Shown piece by piece: positions 13,416 to 24,380 of a stretch of 64,000 nucleotides of DNA. Position 1 is the stretch's first letter. Each line of letters begins with the position of its first letter. The translations under genes were made by a program, and so were the position numbers. The notes below the pieces were generated by a model that saw only the letters and a program-made list of their open reading frames with translations, was not told the DNA's origin and searched no databases. The DNA lies in assembly GCF_020085105.1 (NCBI RefSeq), contig NC_058043.1, positions 16,328,667-16,392,666 on the forward strand, given 5' to 3'. The stretch comes from Siniperca chuatsi. Its lineage: Eukaryota; Chordata; Actinopteri; Centrarchiformes; Sinipercidae.

Positions 13416-13854
13416 TCAACAAGTGGATGAACACTATGATCTTGTTTGTGGATGAGTGGAATCACCCGAATCTTAATTAACTTAATTAGAGTTTCTTATT
13501 TTATGAACAAGCCTCAAATTAGCTAAATAAGATTTCAGGTTGATTTAAGGCTAGTAGAAATGTGTTAATGACCTCAACACAGGATAGTGTACTAAGTACT
13601 CTGCTTAATTTGTTGGGTGTTAAGGCAGGTAATGAGGGTGACACCTGAGATACCGTCAGTGTGGTAAGGTTGAAGGGCATTATCTACTCCTGGTTTTTGT
13701 TTTTGTTTCTGGTGAGGTCAAATGATCAAAGTAATCTGTTTAATTTTCAAACATTTTAGTTAATTTAATTTGAATCACATATTTCCATGTACCATTGACA
13801 AATACAGATGTAACTTTGCCTTTATAGATAAAAATAAAACAGAAATAAAAGTAA
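13416..13854. other. Spacer between RH2 pseudogene 2 and an L2-like LINE
   Basis: AT-rich DNA upstream (on the minus strand) of the dead opsin exon 1. I could not see a surviving TATA box or Crx-type site that I would trust. Confidence 0.4.
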
Positions 13855-15290
13855 TAATAATAATAAAACTTTATTCATAGAGCACTTATCAATACAAAGT
13901 ACAAACTGCTTCACAACAAGAGAAATAAAATACCACAGTGAATGATGAAATATAAAGAAATAAAATACACAAAAGCAATAAAATAAACAGCCAGTTCAGG
14001 TAAAATCAGGATATGCTTTCCAATAAAAATGTGTTTTGAGAAGAGACTTAAACGAAAACACTGACTCAGACAACCTAATTTCTTCAGGCAAGTTGTTCCA
14101 GAGCCTCGGGGCCCTGATGGCAAAAGCTCTGTCCCCCTTAGTTTTCATGCTGGACTCAGGAACAGACAGGAGACCCCTGCCCAAAGATCTCAAACTACGT
14201 AAAGGTTCATAAGGGATTACAAGATCTAAAATTTAGTCTGGAGCCAGGCCATGGAGAGCCTTAAAAGTAATCAATGAGATCTTAAAATCAATCCTAAAAC
14301 AAACAGGGAGCCAATGTAAAGAGGCTAAAACAGGTGTGATGTGATCGTACCTCTTGGTCCTGGTTAACAGCCTAGCAGCTGAGTTTTGTACAGTCTGCAG
14401 TCGATTCAAAGTTTTTTGATTAAGACAAGTGAACAGACTGTTACAATAATCAAGGCGTGAGGAGATAAAAGCATGTACAACAGTTTCTGCATCATAAGAT
14501 TTAGAATAGATTGGGTTTTTGCAATATTTCTGAGGTGATTGGACAAGTTTAGTGATATGTTGCTAAAAACATAAATTGCTATCAAACAGGACACCAAGAT
14601 TTTTTGCAACAGGCTTGACATGTTGTGACAGGTTACCAGTAGATGACAGTATTTGTTTAGTGATGTGTTGGGGCCCAATAATAAGGATTTTAGTTTTATT
14701 TGAGTTGAGCTGAAGAAAATGTATCGACATCCAATGTTTTATGTCAGACAGGCAGTCCTGCAGAGAACTCGGCGTACTAAGGTCAGTGGGCTTGACAGGG
14801 AGGTACAACTGTGTGTCATCCGCATATCAATGAAAAGAAATACCATGTCTGCAGATGACATCACCCAAGGGAAGCATGTATAAGGAGAACAGTATTGGTC
14901 CCAGAATTTAACCTTGAGTCACACCATACTTGATATGGGAGAAGGATGACATGAAGTTACTAATGCTGACACAGAATTTCCTATTGGACAGATAAGATGA
15001 GAACTAGTCTAATGCAGTGCCAGTTATGCCCACCCAGTGCCTCAGTCTATCTAAAAGAATGCCATGATCAATTGTGTCAAAGGCAGCACTCAAGTCCAGC
15101 AGCACAAGAATTGAGCACATGCCTGCGTCTGCACTCATCAAAAGGTCATCACTGACCCTGAGAAGGGCTGTTTCAGTGCTGTGGTGCTGACAAAAGCCAG
15201 ATTAGAACCCATCAAAGGTATTATTGTTTTCCACAGTGGCAAGAAGCTGCTAAGATACAACTGTAAGTAAAGTTTCCTTCTATGAAGTAT
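13855..15290 (-). mobile_element. L2-like LINE fragment, reverse-transcriptase region, degraded
   Basis: On the minus strand the translation passes through LLDLSAAFDTIDHGILLDRL, a glycine-Gln segment (GVTQGSILGPILFSLYMLPL) and the catalytic YADD box ([14 protein letters not shown]), then LQLNSNKTKILIIG. These are reverse-transcriptase motifs of the L2/CR1-type fish LINEs, though several frames and stops break the reading. The lower end carries actttattcatagagcactt and a TAATAATAATAA run (3' tail), so the element points left. It is 5'-truncated and lacks the endonuclease domain. Confidence 0.82.
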
Positions 15291-15404
15291 AACTTAGATA
15301 CATGCTGCGTATCTAGACACATTTGTCACATTTTTTTCTTTTTCTATCAGTCGTAGCATGAGTCTTTGTCAGTCAGAATTACCAGATGCCAAACATTAAA
15401 CTAA

Positions 15405-15490
15405 TAATAATAATATAAACTAATAATTTTAAGCGCCTTTCAGGTAACTCAAGGGCACTTATAATATAGAAAAAAAGCAAAAAACAACAT
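15405..15490 (-). mobile_element. Short LINE 3'-tail relic
   Basis: The phrase aataataataatataaactaa followed by taagcgcctttcaggtaact resembles the tail of the LINE at 13855-15290. It is a small leftover with no coding content. Confidence 0.4.
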
Positions 15491-15869
15491 TAATCAAGCA
15501 CAAACCTACAATCAACAAGCAAAAAACTTCATGAAACTGGATGTACAGAGCATCACAAGCAGCTTTTACTTTCTTGTGAATTCAAAATTCAAACATCTGT
15601 TGAATTTTCACTGACATTCTTCATGGTGAACATTTTGATTTACATAGTCGCACATACAACAGCAACAGAAGTTACAGTTCAATAGTTAACAGTGGACTAA
15701 GAATTGTATTGCATCTGCAGCTACTATGTGGTCCAATCATTATTTGTCTTCAGAGCCTTCTTTGACTTCCCTTGACTTGAATGGGCTCTATGTTCTGGGC
15801 CATTGTTAGCGTTAGTCTGCTTTAAGGAAGATAACAAATTAGATAAGTCTATAGCAGACACTTACTTTC

Positions 15870-16030
15870 CAACCTGTGACAGTAAGCGTTTGCTACATCC
15901 CAGCCAGGACACTACAGGTGAGACACTGAGGTTAATGCAATTAAGATAATGACACCTGCAGTTCCTCCATATGGAGACAGACACTGACAGTTAAAATGTT
16001 ACATTGCTGGTCAGGCCTAAAAAAGTAAAC
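15870..16030. promoter_or_regulatory. Candidate upstream regulatory element of the intact RH2 gene
   Basis: A non-repetitive, balanced-composition segment about 0.5-0.65 kb upstream of the RH2 start contains acatcccagccaggacacta, then gaggttaatgcaattaagat. The taatgcaatta phrase offers homeodomain-type cores. Only its position and composition support a regulatory role. Confidence 0.25.
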
Positions 16031-16340
16031 CCCTAAACATTCAACACAATGTAATTAAGCAATCAAGAAAAGAAAGTATGGAAAGACAGTAGCTTTCCCG
16101 CCTAAATTATTGAAAGTGGGGTAAAGAGAAAACTGTTTACTAGAATAGTGATAGAGAGGGGGATTTTCACCTTCAAGAACACATGCAACATGACAAGAAT
16201 GTATGCACGTGTGCTTTGAGTGTTTATAATAACCTTACTGTAGAAAACATCCTAAAAGCTGTTGAACATAATATATATTCTTTAATCAGGATTAAAAGAA
16301 TTCCTCCGGATCTGGAAAATGGAGCAAATTACTTTGAGCT

Positions 16341-16515
16341 CTAATCTCTCTAGCCGGTGTTAAGATTAACAGTCCTGTAATCCAATTTTGGCAATTTGAT
16401 GACAGAGTTAGTGGTGAGGTATAAAAATCTCACTGCGCAACTCTGACTCTTGTGTCCATCAGCACTTCAGGGTTCTTCAGGCGAATAGGTTCAACAGAAC
16501 AACAGACTAGTGAAG
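16341..16515 (+). promoter_or_regulatory. Promoter of the intact RH2 opsin: TATA box and Crx-like sites
   Basis: TATAAAAA at 16420-16427 lies 89 bp upstream of the ATG (16516). A TAATCC core, the site bound by the photoreceptor factors Crx/Otx, lies at 16378-16383, about 40 bp above the TATA box. A second Otx-like core (GATTA, reverse TAATC) is in ttaagattaac near 16361-16371, and ctaatctc lies near 16341. This arrangement fits a cone-opsin promoter. Binding is inferred from motif and position. Confidence 0.6.
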
Positions 16516-18251
16516 ATGGTTTGGGACGGAGGAATCGAGCCCAATGGCACAGAGGGCAAGAACTTCTACATCCCCATGTCCAACAGGACTGGGGTTGTTA
16601 GAAGCCCTTTTGAATACACACAGTATTATATGGTAGATCCGATGATCTACAAACTTCTAGCTTTCTACATGTTCTTCCTGATCTGCACTGGAACTCCCAT
16701 CAACGGTCTGACATTATTTGTAACGGCACAGAACAAGAAGCTCCGGCAACCTCTCAACTACATCCTGGTGAACCTGGCTGTGGCCGGACTGATCATGTGC
16801 GCCTTCGGATTCACCATCACCATCACATCTGCTCTTAATGGCTACTTCATTCTTGGACCCACTGCCTGCGCTGTTGAGGGATTCATGGCCACACTTGGAG
16901 GTATAAAGTCAACTTGATTCTTTCATACTACTTGAACAGCTTATAAAAATTCCTCAGTGCATTCACAACAGAGCAGTTAACATGTAGCAGGTAACATGAC
17001 ATGCCATTTGTAAAACCTGACAATGACCAAAATATACTGAACATAAATTGGACATTTAGCTTACTTCTTAAACATCCAACAACCTAAAAGTCAATTTGTG
17101 AAGCTCTAAGATGCCTTTTCTCTTTGCAGGTGAAGTTGCTCTCTGGTCCCTGGTCGTCCTGGCTGTTGAAAGATACATCGTCGTCTGCAAACCCATGGGA
17201 AGCTTCAAGTTCTCTGGAACTCATGCTGCAGCTGGAGTCGCTTTCACCTGGATAATGGCCTTTGCATGCGCTGGACCCCCACTGTTTGGCTGGTCCAGGT
17301 ACAATTTGTATTTGTATTTGTCACTTTACTTACAATAAATATGACTTTAAATCGATACAACCTGACAGCAAACTCAAACAAACCATCCAGAAAATGACAA
17401 GCATAGTCATGGTCGATATTGTAATTGCAGAACTAGTTATATGGCTAAAGTCTTAATGATTTTTGCAGTAATTGCTCTTCTTAAACCTCACACAGGTACC
17501 TTCCTGAGGGCATGCAGTGCTCCTGTGGACCCGACTACTACACTCTGGCCCCAGGCTACAACAATGAATCATACGTCATCTACATGTTTGTCGTCCACTT
17601 CTTTGTTCCCGTCTTCATCATTTTCTTCACTTACGGAAGCCTTGTGCTGACCGTCAAAGCTGTAAGTGAAGTTTACGTTCATGAAATGTTTAACTTATAG
17701 CCAAACCTCAAAGAAATATAATTATTCTATAGTTGCTTTTCAATTAAAGCTTTGCAAAACTGTCTGTGCTGTGAATTCTGATTATGTTTTCTGGTCACAA
17801 ACTCTTTAGGCCGCAGCCCAGCAGCAGGAGTCAGAGTCAACCCAGAAGGCCGAGAGGGAAGTGACACGTATGTGCATCTTGATGGTCCTTGGCTTCCTGG
17901 TAGCTTGGGTACCATATGCCACTTTCGCCGGTTGGATCTTCATGAACAAGGGAGCTGCCTTCACCGCCCTGACAGCAGCTCTCCCTGCCTTCTTTGCAAA
18001 GAGCTCAGCTCTGTATAATCCTATTATCTACGTGCTGTTTAACAAACAGGTTGGTTTATATGAAAATTATTTACCTTCATTTTTCAGTATTTAACCCACC
18101 ATGATGTACCTTACATGCTTGTTATTTCAACGTCCTTTTTGATTTTTTTCAGTTCCGTAACTGCATGCTGAGCACAATTGGAATGGGCGGCATGGTGGAC
18201 GATGAGACCTCAGTTTCTGCCAGCAAAACAGAAGTGTCCTCTGTCTCTTAA
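16516..18251 (+). CDS. rh2: RH2 green-sensitive cone opsin (RH2A-like, E122), intact
   Basis: This G-protein-coupled receptor binds 11-cis retinal and starts phototransduction in cone outer segments. Five exons join in frame to 352 residues: 16516-16900, 17130-17298, 17496-17661, 17810-18049 and 18153-18251; all introns have GT/AG ends. Visible hallmarks are the N-glycosylation site NGTEG (residues 10-14), disulfide cysteines 118 and 195 (bovine 110 and 187), counterion Glu121 (113), ERY after helix 3, TRMCILMV in helix 6, and Schiff-base Lys304 (296) in [11 protein letters not shown]. The tail [11 protein letters not shown] is Ser/Thr-rich, as needed for kinase and arrestin control. Tuning residues in bovine numbers are Glu122, Met207 and Ala292. 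Glu122 is typical of longer-wave RH2A, whereas RH2B has Gln. The upstream GTG in the same frame is ignored because ATG 16516 gives the family N-terminus. No damage is seen. It is the only intact opsin here. Confidence 0.96.
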
Positions 18252-18768
18252 ATTTAGAGACCTTTTCATATACCTGGACATTTTCCTTTCTGCTGTCTCT
18301 TTGATCTGGAATAATCCTCGATGTGGACTGAGTGAAATTCAGGGACGTCTGAATTACTTGACCAGTGATGAACGGCTCCAGGAACAAACTCATGAACTCA
18401 TCTTTTATGTGAAGGATGTTGGAAAGTGTTTGTCATATCGATGCGAATTCAAAATCATTACAAATAATGGTAAGATCTGTGAACACATGTATGTGGATGC
18501 TCACTTTTACTCCCCTTTCTGTCAGAGGCACAGTTGTCCCTGAAATGTTTCTGCTATTTAGCACCATTGAATCTACATAGCATCCTTAAAGAAGATATGG
18601 TTTGAATGGCACAATATTTCCTTTTTTTCTTACATCAGTGGGAACACATTTTGTACTCTATTTTCAAAATGAGCAACTATATACAATGTAAAACTTTTTG
18701 TCACTTGCTGTTTGTCATCATGAATTGTAAACACTGTATATATATAAAAAATAGCATAGATAAATAAA
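18252..18768 (+). other. rh2: 3'UTR of the RH2 opsin
   Basis: Non-coding sequence follows the TAA stop. A polyadenylation signal AATAAA at 18763-18768 sits about 510 bp downstream of the stop. Open frames running through this stretch are continuations of the last exon in other frames. Confidence 0.6.
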
Positions 18769-19439
18769 TGCATGCATGAAAATGTGTTGTCATATTGAGT
18801 TCATTTCAAACAACAGACTTTAAAGACTTGCTCTCAATACTATAAAGTTGGGACCTCAAAAGGTGTTTATTCATGAGACACACATTGAACTTTCTTTTAA
18901 TTTATCAGGATTTTAATTGGTTTAATGAAACTCACAGAGAAGCTTGTGTTTCTCTTGGACATGTTGTTCAGCACTAAACTGGCTGACCAAATGTTCCATA
19001 TCTAAGTCTTAATATGGCATAATACCTTCCTCTGCCTGTCTGTAGAGGGCAACAGCGCCCACTGGAAGCAGCATAGGATCATGTCATCAGGGTTACCTGG
19101 GGTGCATCCCAAGTCTCAATTTAGCTTAACAATAGTAAGAAATGTATAACTATGGTCAGAAAAGATACAATATGTTAAACAAAAATGTGTGTTGTTAACC
19201 TGTTTTTGTAGTACATTCAGCATGACAAGTTATTTTGATGTAATATTTTGTGTATAAAACACTGGTTTAATTACATTTTCAAACCTAAATAGTTTTATGC
19301 TAAATGCCTTTAATGCATGCATTTAGAAAAGAAAATAAGTAAGACTAAAACCACATCAAATATATAGTTAAAATGTACAATCACAAATGTTCGAGTCAAA
19401 TATCTTTATTTTAACACTGGCCCACATTTTACTGAATAC
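18769..19439. other. Intergenic DNA right of the RH2 gene
   Basis: No exon or RNA gene is recognised. A short block around 19030-19120 (agagggcaacagcgcccact) resembles a repeat fragment, but I cannot name the family. Confidence 0.4.
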
Positions 19440-20640
19440 CACCTAGAATTTTTTTTTAAATGGTAGAATTGTAATTCTAGTGATGATATTAATGAATTAA
19501 TAATAATAGGAATGACAGCTATAGGAAAAATAATGTCAGGATTAGTAACAGAGCCAATGACAACAACTGTAGTAGCAGTTGTCGAGCAGGAACACAAGAG
19601 CAGAAATACCTGTTGAAAGCAACAGAAGGAGAGAGGAGAGAAACGAGAAAAACTACAGGAGAGAGAAGATGTTGAGTTAGTAACATGCATTAATGGGATA
19701 AAAATGCATACAGATGGAGAGGGAGAGGAGAGAGGAAAGAGGTGCCACAAGTAACCCTGCATCCTGGGAGTGCAGTGTTCTAGTCGGGAAATAAGGTATT
19801 ATGAAATCTTTAAGATACGATGGTGCCAGACCATTAAGAGCTTTGTAGGTGAGGAGAAGGATTTTAAATTCTATTCTAAATTTTACAGGGAGCCAGTGCA
19901 GAGAAGCTAATATTGGATAAATATGATCTCTTTTCCTAGTTTTTGTCAGTACACATGCTGCAGCATTCTGAATCAACTGGAGAGTCTTAAGGGACTTATT
20001 CGGGCAGTCGGATAATGAGGAATTGCAATAGTCCAGCCTAGAAGTAACAAATGCATGCACTAATCATTTTGAGACAGGATGTGCCTGATTTTTGCAATAT
20101 TATATAGGTGAAAAAAGGCAGTCCTTGAAGTTTGTTTCATGTGGGAGTTAATGGATAAATCCTGATCAAAGATAACTCTGAGGTTCCTTACAGTTCTGCT
20201 GGAGGCCAGGGCAATGCCATCTAGAGTAACTATATCTTTAGATAATGTGTCTCGGAGGTGTTTGGGGCCAAGTACAATAACTTCAGTTTTGTCTGAGTTT
20301 AACATCAGAAAGTTGCAGGTCATCCAGGTCTTTATGTCCTTAAGGCATGCTTGAAGTTTAGTTAACTGGTTAGTTTCATCTGGCTTGATCGATAGATATA
20401 ATTGGGTATCATCTGCATAACAATGAAAGTTTATGGAGTGTTTCCTAATAATATTGCCTTGAGGAAGCATATATAAGGTGAATAGAATCGGTCCAAGCAT
20501 AGAGCCTTGTGGAACTAACTTGTGACTAACTTTGCCGTGCATGGAGGACTCACTGTTAACATGTACAAACTGAGATCGATGTGATAGACAGGATTTAGCA
20601 CACAAGTCCCCAGGGGAAAATGGTAGTGACTACATTAAGC
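19440..20640 (-). mobile_element. L2-like LINE fragment with reverse-transcriptase C-terminus
   Basis: Two minus-strand frames abut at 20060 with a stop or frameshift between them. The first part reads [20 protein letters not shown], the YADD catalytic box ([14 protein letters not shown]) and [14 protein letters not shown]. The second reads FVTSRLDYCNSSL, LQLIQNAAACVLT and the family signature LHWLPVKFRIEFKILLLTYK. The lower part (19440-19680) looks like the 3' non-coding tail (gtagcagttgtcgagcagga). The copy is 5'-truncated, inactive, and of the same general family as 13855-15290 but a separate insertion. Confidence 0.85.
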
Positions 20641-20874
20641 CAAGGGATGGTGTCTTGTATGTATAGGCTAAACCACTCCTGCCCATCACACCTGACTTAC
20701 TTTTGTTTGTGATGATTTACAAATGATTCTTTGTTGTTTAGTTTGTAGACCATTTGTCGCACCATTTAACATTAGAAAAGTTATTAGCTTAACTGTTTGA
20801 CATCCACCTTCGTCTCATTTAACTTCTCATTTAATTCTTTATTATAGTCTCATATACGTATTTGTAATACACAT

Positions 20875-22530
20875 TCTAAGAGACAAGAGTCTTCTGCACC
20901 TCTTTTTATAAAATATTCACTGCTAGATAAGGTAACTGTTTTAAAACATGCTTGTTTATGTTTTACCATGGTGAAGGAAGTATTCAGATCCTTTAATTCA
21001 GTAAAAGTACTAATAACACACTGTAAAAATACTCTATTACAAGTAAAAATTCTACATTGAAACAGTTAATTCACTAAAAGTGTGAAGGTATAATCAGGAA
21101 AATGTATGTAAAGTATTAAAAGTTATTGTTATACTGATATATATTATATCATTAGATTATTATTACTCATGCATTCATGTAAAAGCAGGATTTTACTACT
21201 GTAGTTGGTTGAGGTGGAGCTCATTTTCAGCTATTTTGTATTGAACTGCAACTAATGATTATTTTCATTATGGATTAATCTGCTGATTATTTTCTGCATT
21301 AATCGATTGATTGTTTGGTTTGTAAAAATTCTGAAAATAGTGAGAAATGTCGTCACAATGACCCAGAGCCTAAAGTGACACCTTAATGTTTGTTTTGTCC
21401 AACCAACAGTCCAAGCCTCAATATTATTAACAATACATTAAAATTATTAAAATCATTAAAAGTAAAAGCAGCAAATCTTCACATTTGAGAAGCTGGAAAC
21501 ATGAAATGTTTTTACATGAAAAATTACTTATATATAGCTGCCAAATAATTTTCTATTGATCGACTAATTAATCAACTTATTGTTCCAGCTGCACTTGTAT
21601 AAACTGCTGGGCAGTTTAACTTATAACAAAACATCAGAATTTATAAGCTCTTCATGTGTTTTGTGTGTAAAAATCTTAAATTGTAAAGTAACTAGTAAGT
21701 AAAACTGTCAGATAAATGTAGTGAAGTAAAAAGTACAATATTTCCTTCTGAGATGTGGTGGACTAGAAGTAGAAAGTGTCACGAAAAGAAATGATTTAAG
21801 TAAAGTATATTTATACTTAAGTACAGTACTTGAATAATGTACATTCCACCACTGGTTTTAAATACATGAACTGCAAACATGATAATGCTTGTCTGTCTGT
21901 TTTGTGTATATATGTTTCCACTTACTTGTGGTTCAGAAGAGGCTTTGAGAAAGATCCACCTGAACCTCTTTAGAAAATATTCACTGTTGTCTAGGTCAAT
22001 GTTTTTAAAACCTGCTTGTTTATGTTTAAATACATGAATTTCAAGAAAGATCTTTTCACACTTTTAATATTTTATATACTCAAATACTCTTATGGGGATG
22101 TTGGATATGTCACAATCACTTACATGTTGGGACATCTTTTCACTTTATGACCTACCCGTGCTCTACACCTGTTTACCCATGGGAATCGATCTTTTGTAAG
22201 AAAATCACACTCCTACTCCAAAATTAATCTGAAATATATATAAATGAAAAAGGAATTCTCCAAGTACCATAGACAATTGATAAGATTTATTGGAGATGAA
22301 AGATAAAATTGGGAAAAAACATTAAGCATGTACATAAGAGGTCCATGAAGATGGTTTATGTATACTGAAAAGTTTGTTCTTGGGTTCATCATTCCTTTCA
22401 TTTCCCATATTTCCCTCACTTACTTGTGGTTCAGAAGAGGCTTTTGAGAAAGATCCGCCTGAACCACTTATTTAAAAAGATAAATGTTTTTCAAACATGC
22501 TTATTTATGTTAAAATACATGAATTGGTGG
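20875..22530 (+). repeat. Locally triplicated repeat unit (three diverged copies)
   Basis: Three copies share a core (aaatattcact, aaaacatgcttgtttatg, then aaatacatgaa): 20875-20966 plus 21855-21880, 21917-22040, and 22416-22530. Copies 2 and 3 also share cacttacttgtggttcagaa and gagaaagatcc-cctgaacc. The first copy is split by the hAT-type element at 20967-21854. The unit has no coding potential; the nature of the repeat is unknown. Confidence 0.6.
20967..21854. mobile_element. hAT-like non-autonomous element (CAGTGGTGGAA family)
   Basis: The left end catggtgaaggaagtattca and the right end acattccaccactg are inverted versions of a CAGTGGTGGAA-type terminus. Internal phrases (aaagtactaataacacactg, gtaactagtaagtaaa, tacttaagtacagtactt) match a very abundant teleost repeat. 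The flanks share GTTTTA on both sides, in line with an eroded 8-bp duplication. The interior holds a second AT-rich repeat near 21240-21600 (taatgattattttcattatg). There is no transposase frame. Confidence 0.65.
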
Positions 22531-22694
22531 CACATCACACCATGCATAAGTCCTCACACCTGTACAAAATATTTACAATTTTTTTTCTTTCTTTCTACAC
22601 AAATTCTTAGAATGGCCCTATAAACAGGAGAGGTTTGAAATATTTGAGTTCATCAGGTCGTACTGATCTGGGCAAAGGTGCGCAGACGCCGGGG

Positions 22695-22860
22695 TCCTTA
22701 TCAGAATCAGAAATACTTTATTGATCCTGAGGGGAAACTCTTTATTACAGCTGCTTATCAGCCTCAGGAGTCTGCTCATATATTAGGGTGTCAAAAAGTT
22801 TTCTTTTGAGACCTTCATAGCGCTCGTAGGTCTTATACCATCTGAATGATGTATCGATAC
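22695..22860 (-). mobile_element. LINE 3'-tail fragment
   Basis: The phrase tcagaatcagaaatacttta and then ttgatcctgaggggaaactc is, in reverse, the ending 'ATCAATAAAGTATTTCTGATTCTGA' typical of a common fish LINE 3' end. Only the tail survives. I cannot fix the family. Confidence 0.6.
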
Positions 22861-22894
22861 GTGAGAAAACATCAAGAGCTCTCCCTTTTGTATG

Positions 22895-23355
22895 GGTGTC
22901 ACGCAGGAAAACACAACACAAGGGAATAGGACCCCAACGCAGACTTAGAGGCAGATCAGATGCAGTTCAGTAATTTATTACAAGGGAGAGGCTTACACAG
23001 ATAGTCAGGCAGGCAGAGGTCCAAATCGGGAAAGCAGTCCAAGACAGGTAAACAAATCAGACAAGGAGCAAGCAAGGTACAAAATACAAAATCCACGCAA
23101 GGTCAAAAAGGAACAGAAGAAAAGACCAAGCTGAACATCTGGTACTCCACATGTACTACAAATACCAATGCAAATGACAAACTGACACCAAACAAAGGAA
23201 AAACTCGGACTAAATACACTTAGGTAGGGGAGACAACAAGACACAGGTGCAATTAATTAGGGAGGGACAAACAATTAAAACTGGAGGGAAAATTAAACAA
23301 CGACAGGAAGTAAAACAACAAGACACACAAGGAGAGGAGAACACTTCAAAACAGT
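22895..23355 (+). repeat. Unclassified interspersed repeat, copy 1 of 3
   Basis: Begins with gtcacgcaggaaaacacaac and ggaccccaacgcagacttag, then continues through gcagttcagtaatttattac, gcagtccaagacaggtaaac and caggaagtaaaac. The same order of phrases recurs at 56640-56890 (same strand) and, reversed, at 32705-33025. It has no protein-coding capacity; the frames in it are chance. A non-autonomous transposon is likely. Confidence 0.6.
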
Positions 23356-24099
23356 TTTTGTCACAGACACACTCACAAATGAAGAATGTGCACAGTAAAA
23401 TGCTGTCAATGCTTCTGAGATTAATGTCCATTTGTTGCAGAAAAGATCTTTAACTTGTGTTCAGTTTCTTATTTCCAGGCCACCAAGAATCCCGACACCA
23501 TCAGGATGCACATGCGTGTTATCTCCTTCTCAGCTTTCTGGGTGGATGCTGAGTCCTGCTGCATTGAACAGAAGAGCAGGAAGCAGGACAGCAAGACCTG
23601 CAACAAGTCTCAGTACAATGTGGAGCACAGTTCTGTTCAGTGAATTACAAAGTCTTAGTTGGAAGCAAAATTCTTTCACTAAACCGAAGATTTATTTGGG
23701 TTTTGGACTGTATTTTATTTTTATTTTTTTTTACTATTTTCTAATTCATTAGTTCACTATTTTCTTTTTAGGCAAAATTATTAATTGATTCACTGAAAAA
23801 ATAATTGGCAGCTTTGGCAGATTAATCAATAATTAGTTGCAGCTCTAAACCACGATCTACCACAGTGTATCACCAAGGGCAAGCCAATCATATGCTAATC
23901 AGGTACTTAACAGTGATGAGGGAGGTGCAGCCAGAAAACAATAGGCCTGATTACTGGGCCATCATGGAATCAAAAGAAGGGCAGTTTCAGGTGAAACTAG
24001 GCAGGATAAACAGCAGACACTCAGGAAGACTCTTCCCAGAGAGCAGGGCTTAAGCAACACAGATTAGCTTAAATTTCTCAGTTCTTAGACCATTTCCAC

Positions 24100-24240
24100 A
24101 ATTGAGAATGACTTCCGGATGGGAGCCAAAACGTCTTGATTCTGAAAGCAGTGTCCAGATGACTACGACTGAAACCTTTTCTACGATGGAACACTCCTGG
24201 ACGAATGAGGGACTACACCGTCTGCAGCTTTAAAAGTTAT
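24100..24240 (+). mobile_element. Retroelement 3'-end fragment (possibly Penelope-like)
   Basis: The phrases acttccggatgggagccaaa, acgtcttgattctgaaagca, gtgtccagatgactacgact and gaatgagggactacacc match a repeat ending that I associate with a fish retroelement family. No frame survives, and the class is a guess. It lies between the two exons of RH2 pseudogene 3. Confidence 0.35.
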
Positions 24241-24355
24241 CATGGGTTTACTATGGTGGGTTGGGAGTAAGAAAAAAAGTAACATATGTCAGTCCCCAGA
24301 AAAACGCACACCAGTAGTAGTAGTAGGGTAAGCAGTTTCACAATTCCTATGAACT

Positions 24356-24380
24356 TTTTTTTTTTTTTTTTTTTTTTTTT
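24356..24380. repeat. Poly-T tract
   Basis: About two dozen T residues in a row, in the gap between exon 4 and exon 3 of RH2 pseudogene 3. It may be the reversed poly-A tail of a retroposon pointing left, but I see no matching body or target duplication. Confidence 0.6.

Noticed and set aside
16510-16515. Upstream in-frame GTG as start of RH2
   Set aside because: The ATG at 16516 gives the conserved opsin N-terminus ([14 protein letters not shown]).
20875-22530. CRISPR-like array
   Set aside because: Only three long, diverged units with irregular spacing in a vertebrate genome.
23455-23752. Plus-strand frames reading [13 protein letters not shown] as a gene
   Set aside because: The reverse strand reads RH2 exon 4 ([16 protein letters not shown]), so the plus frame is antisense.
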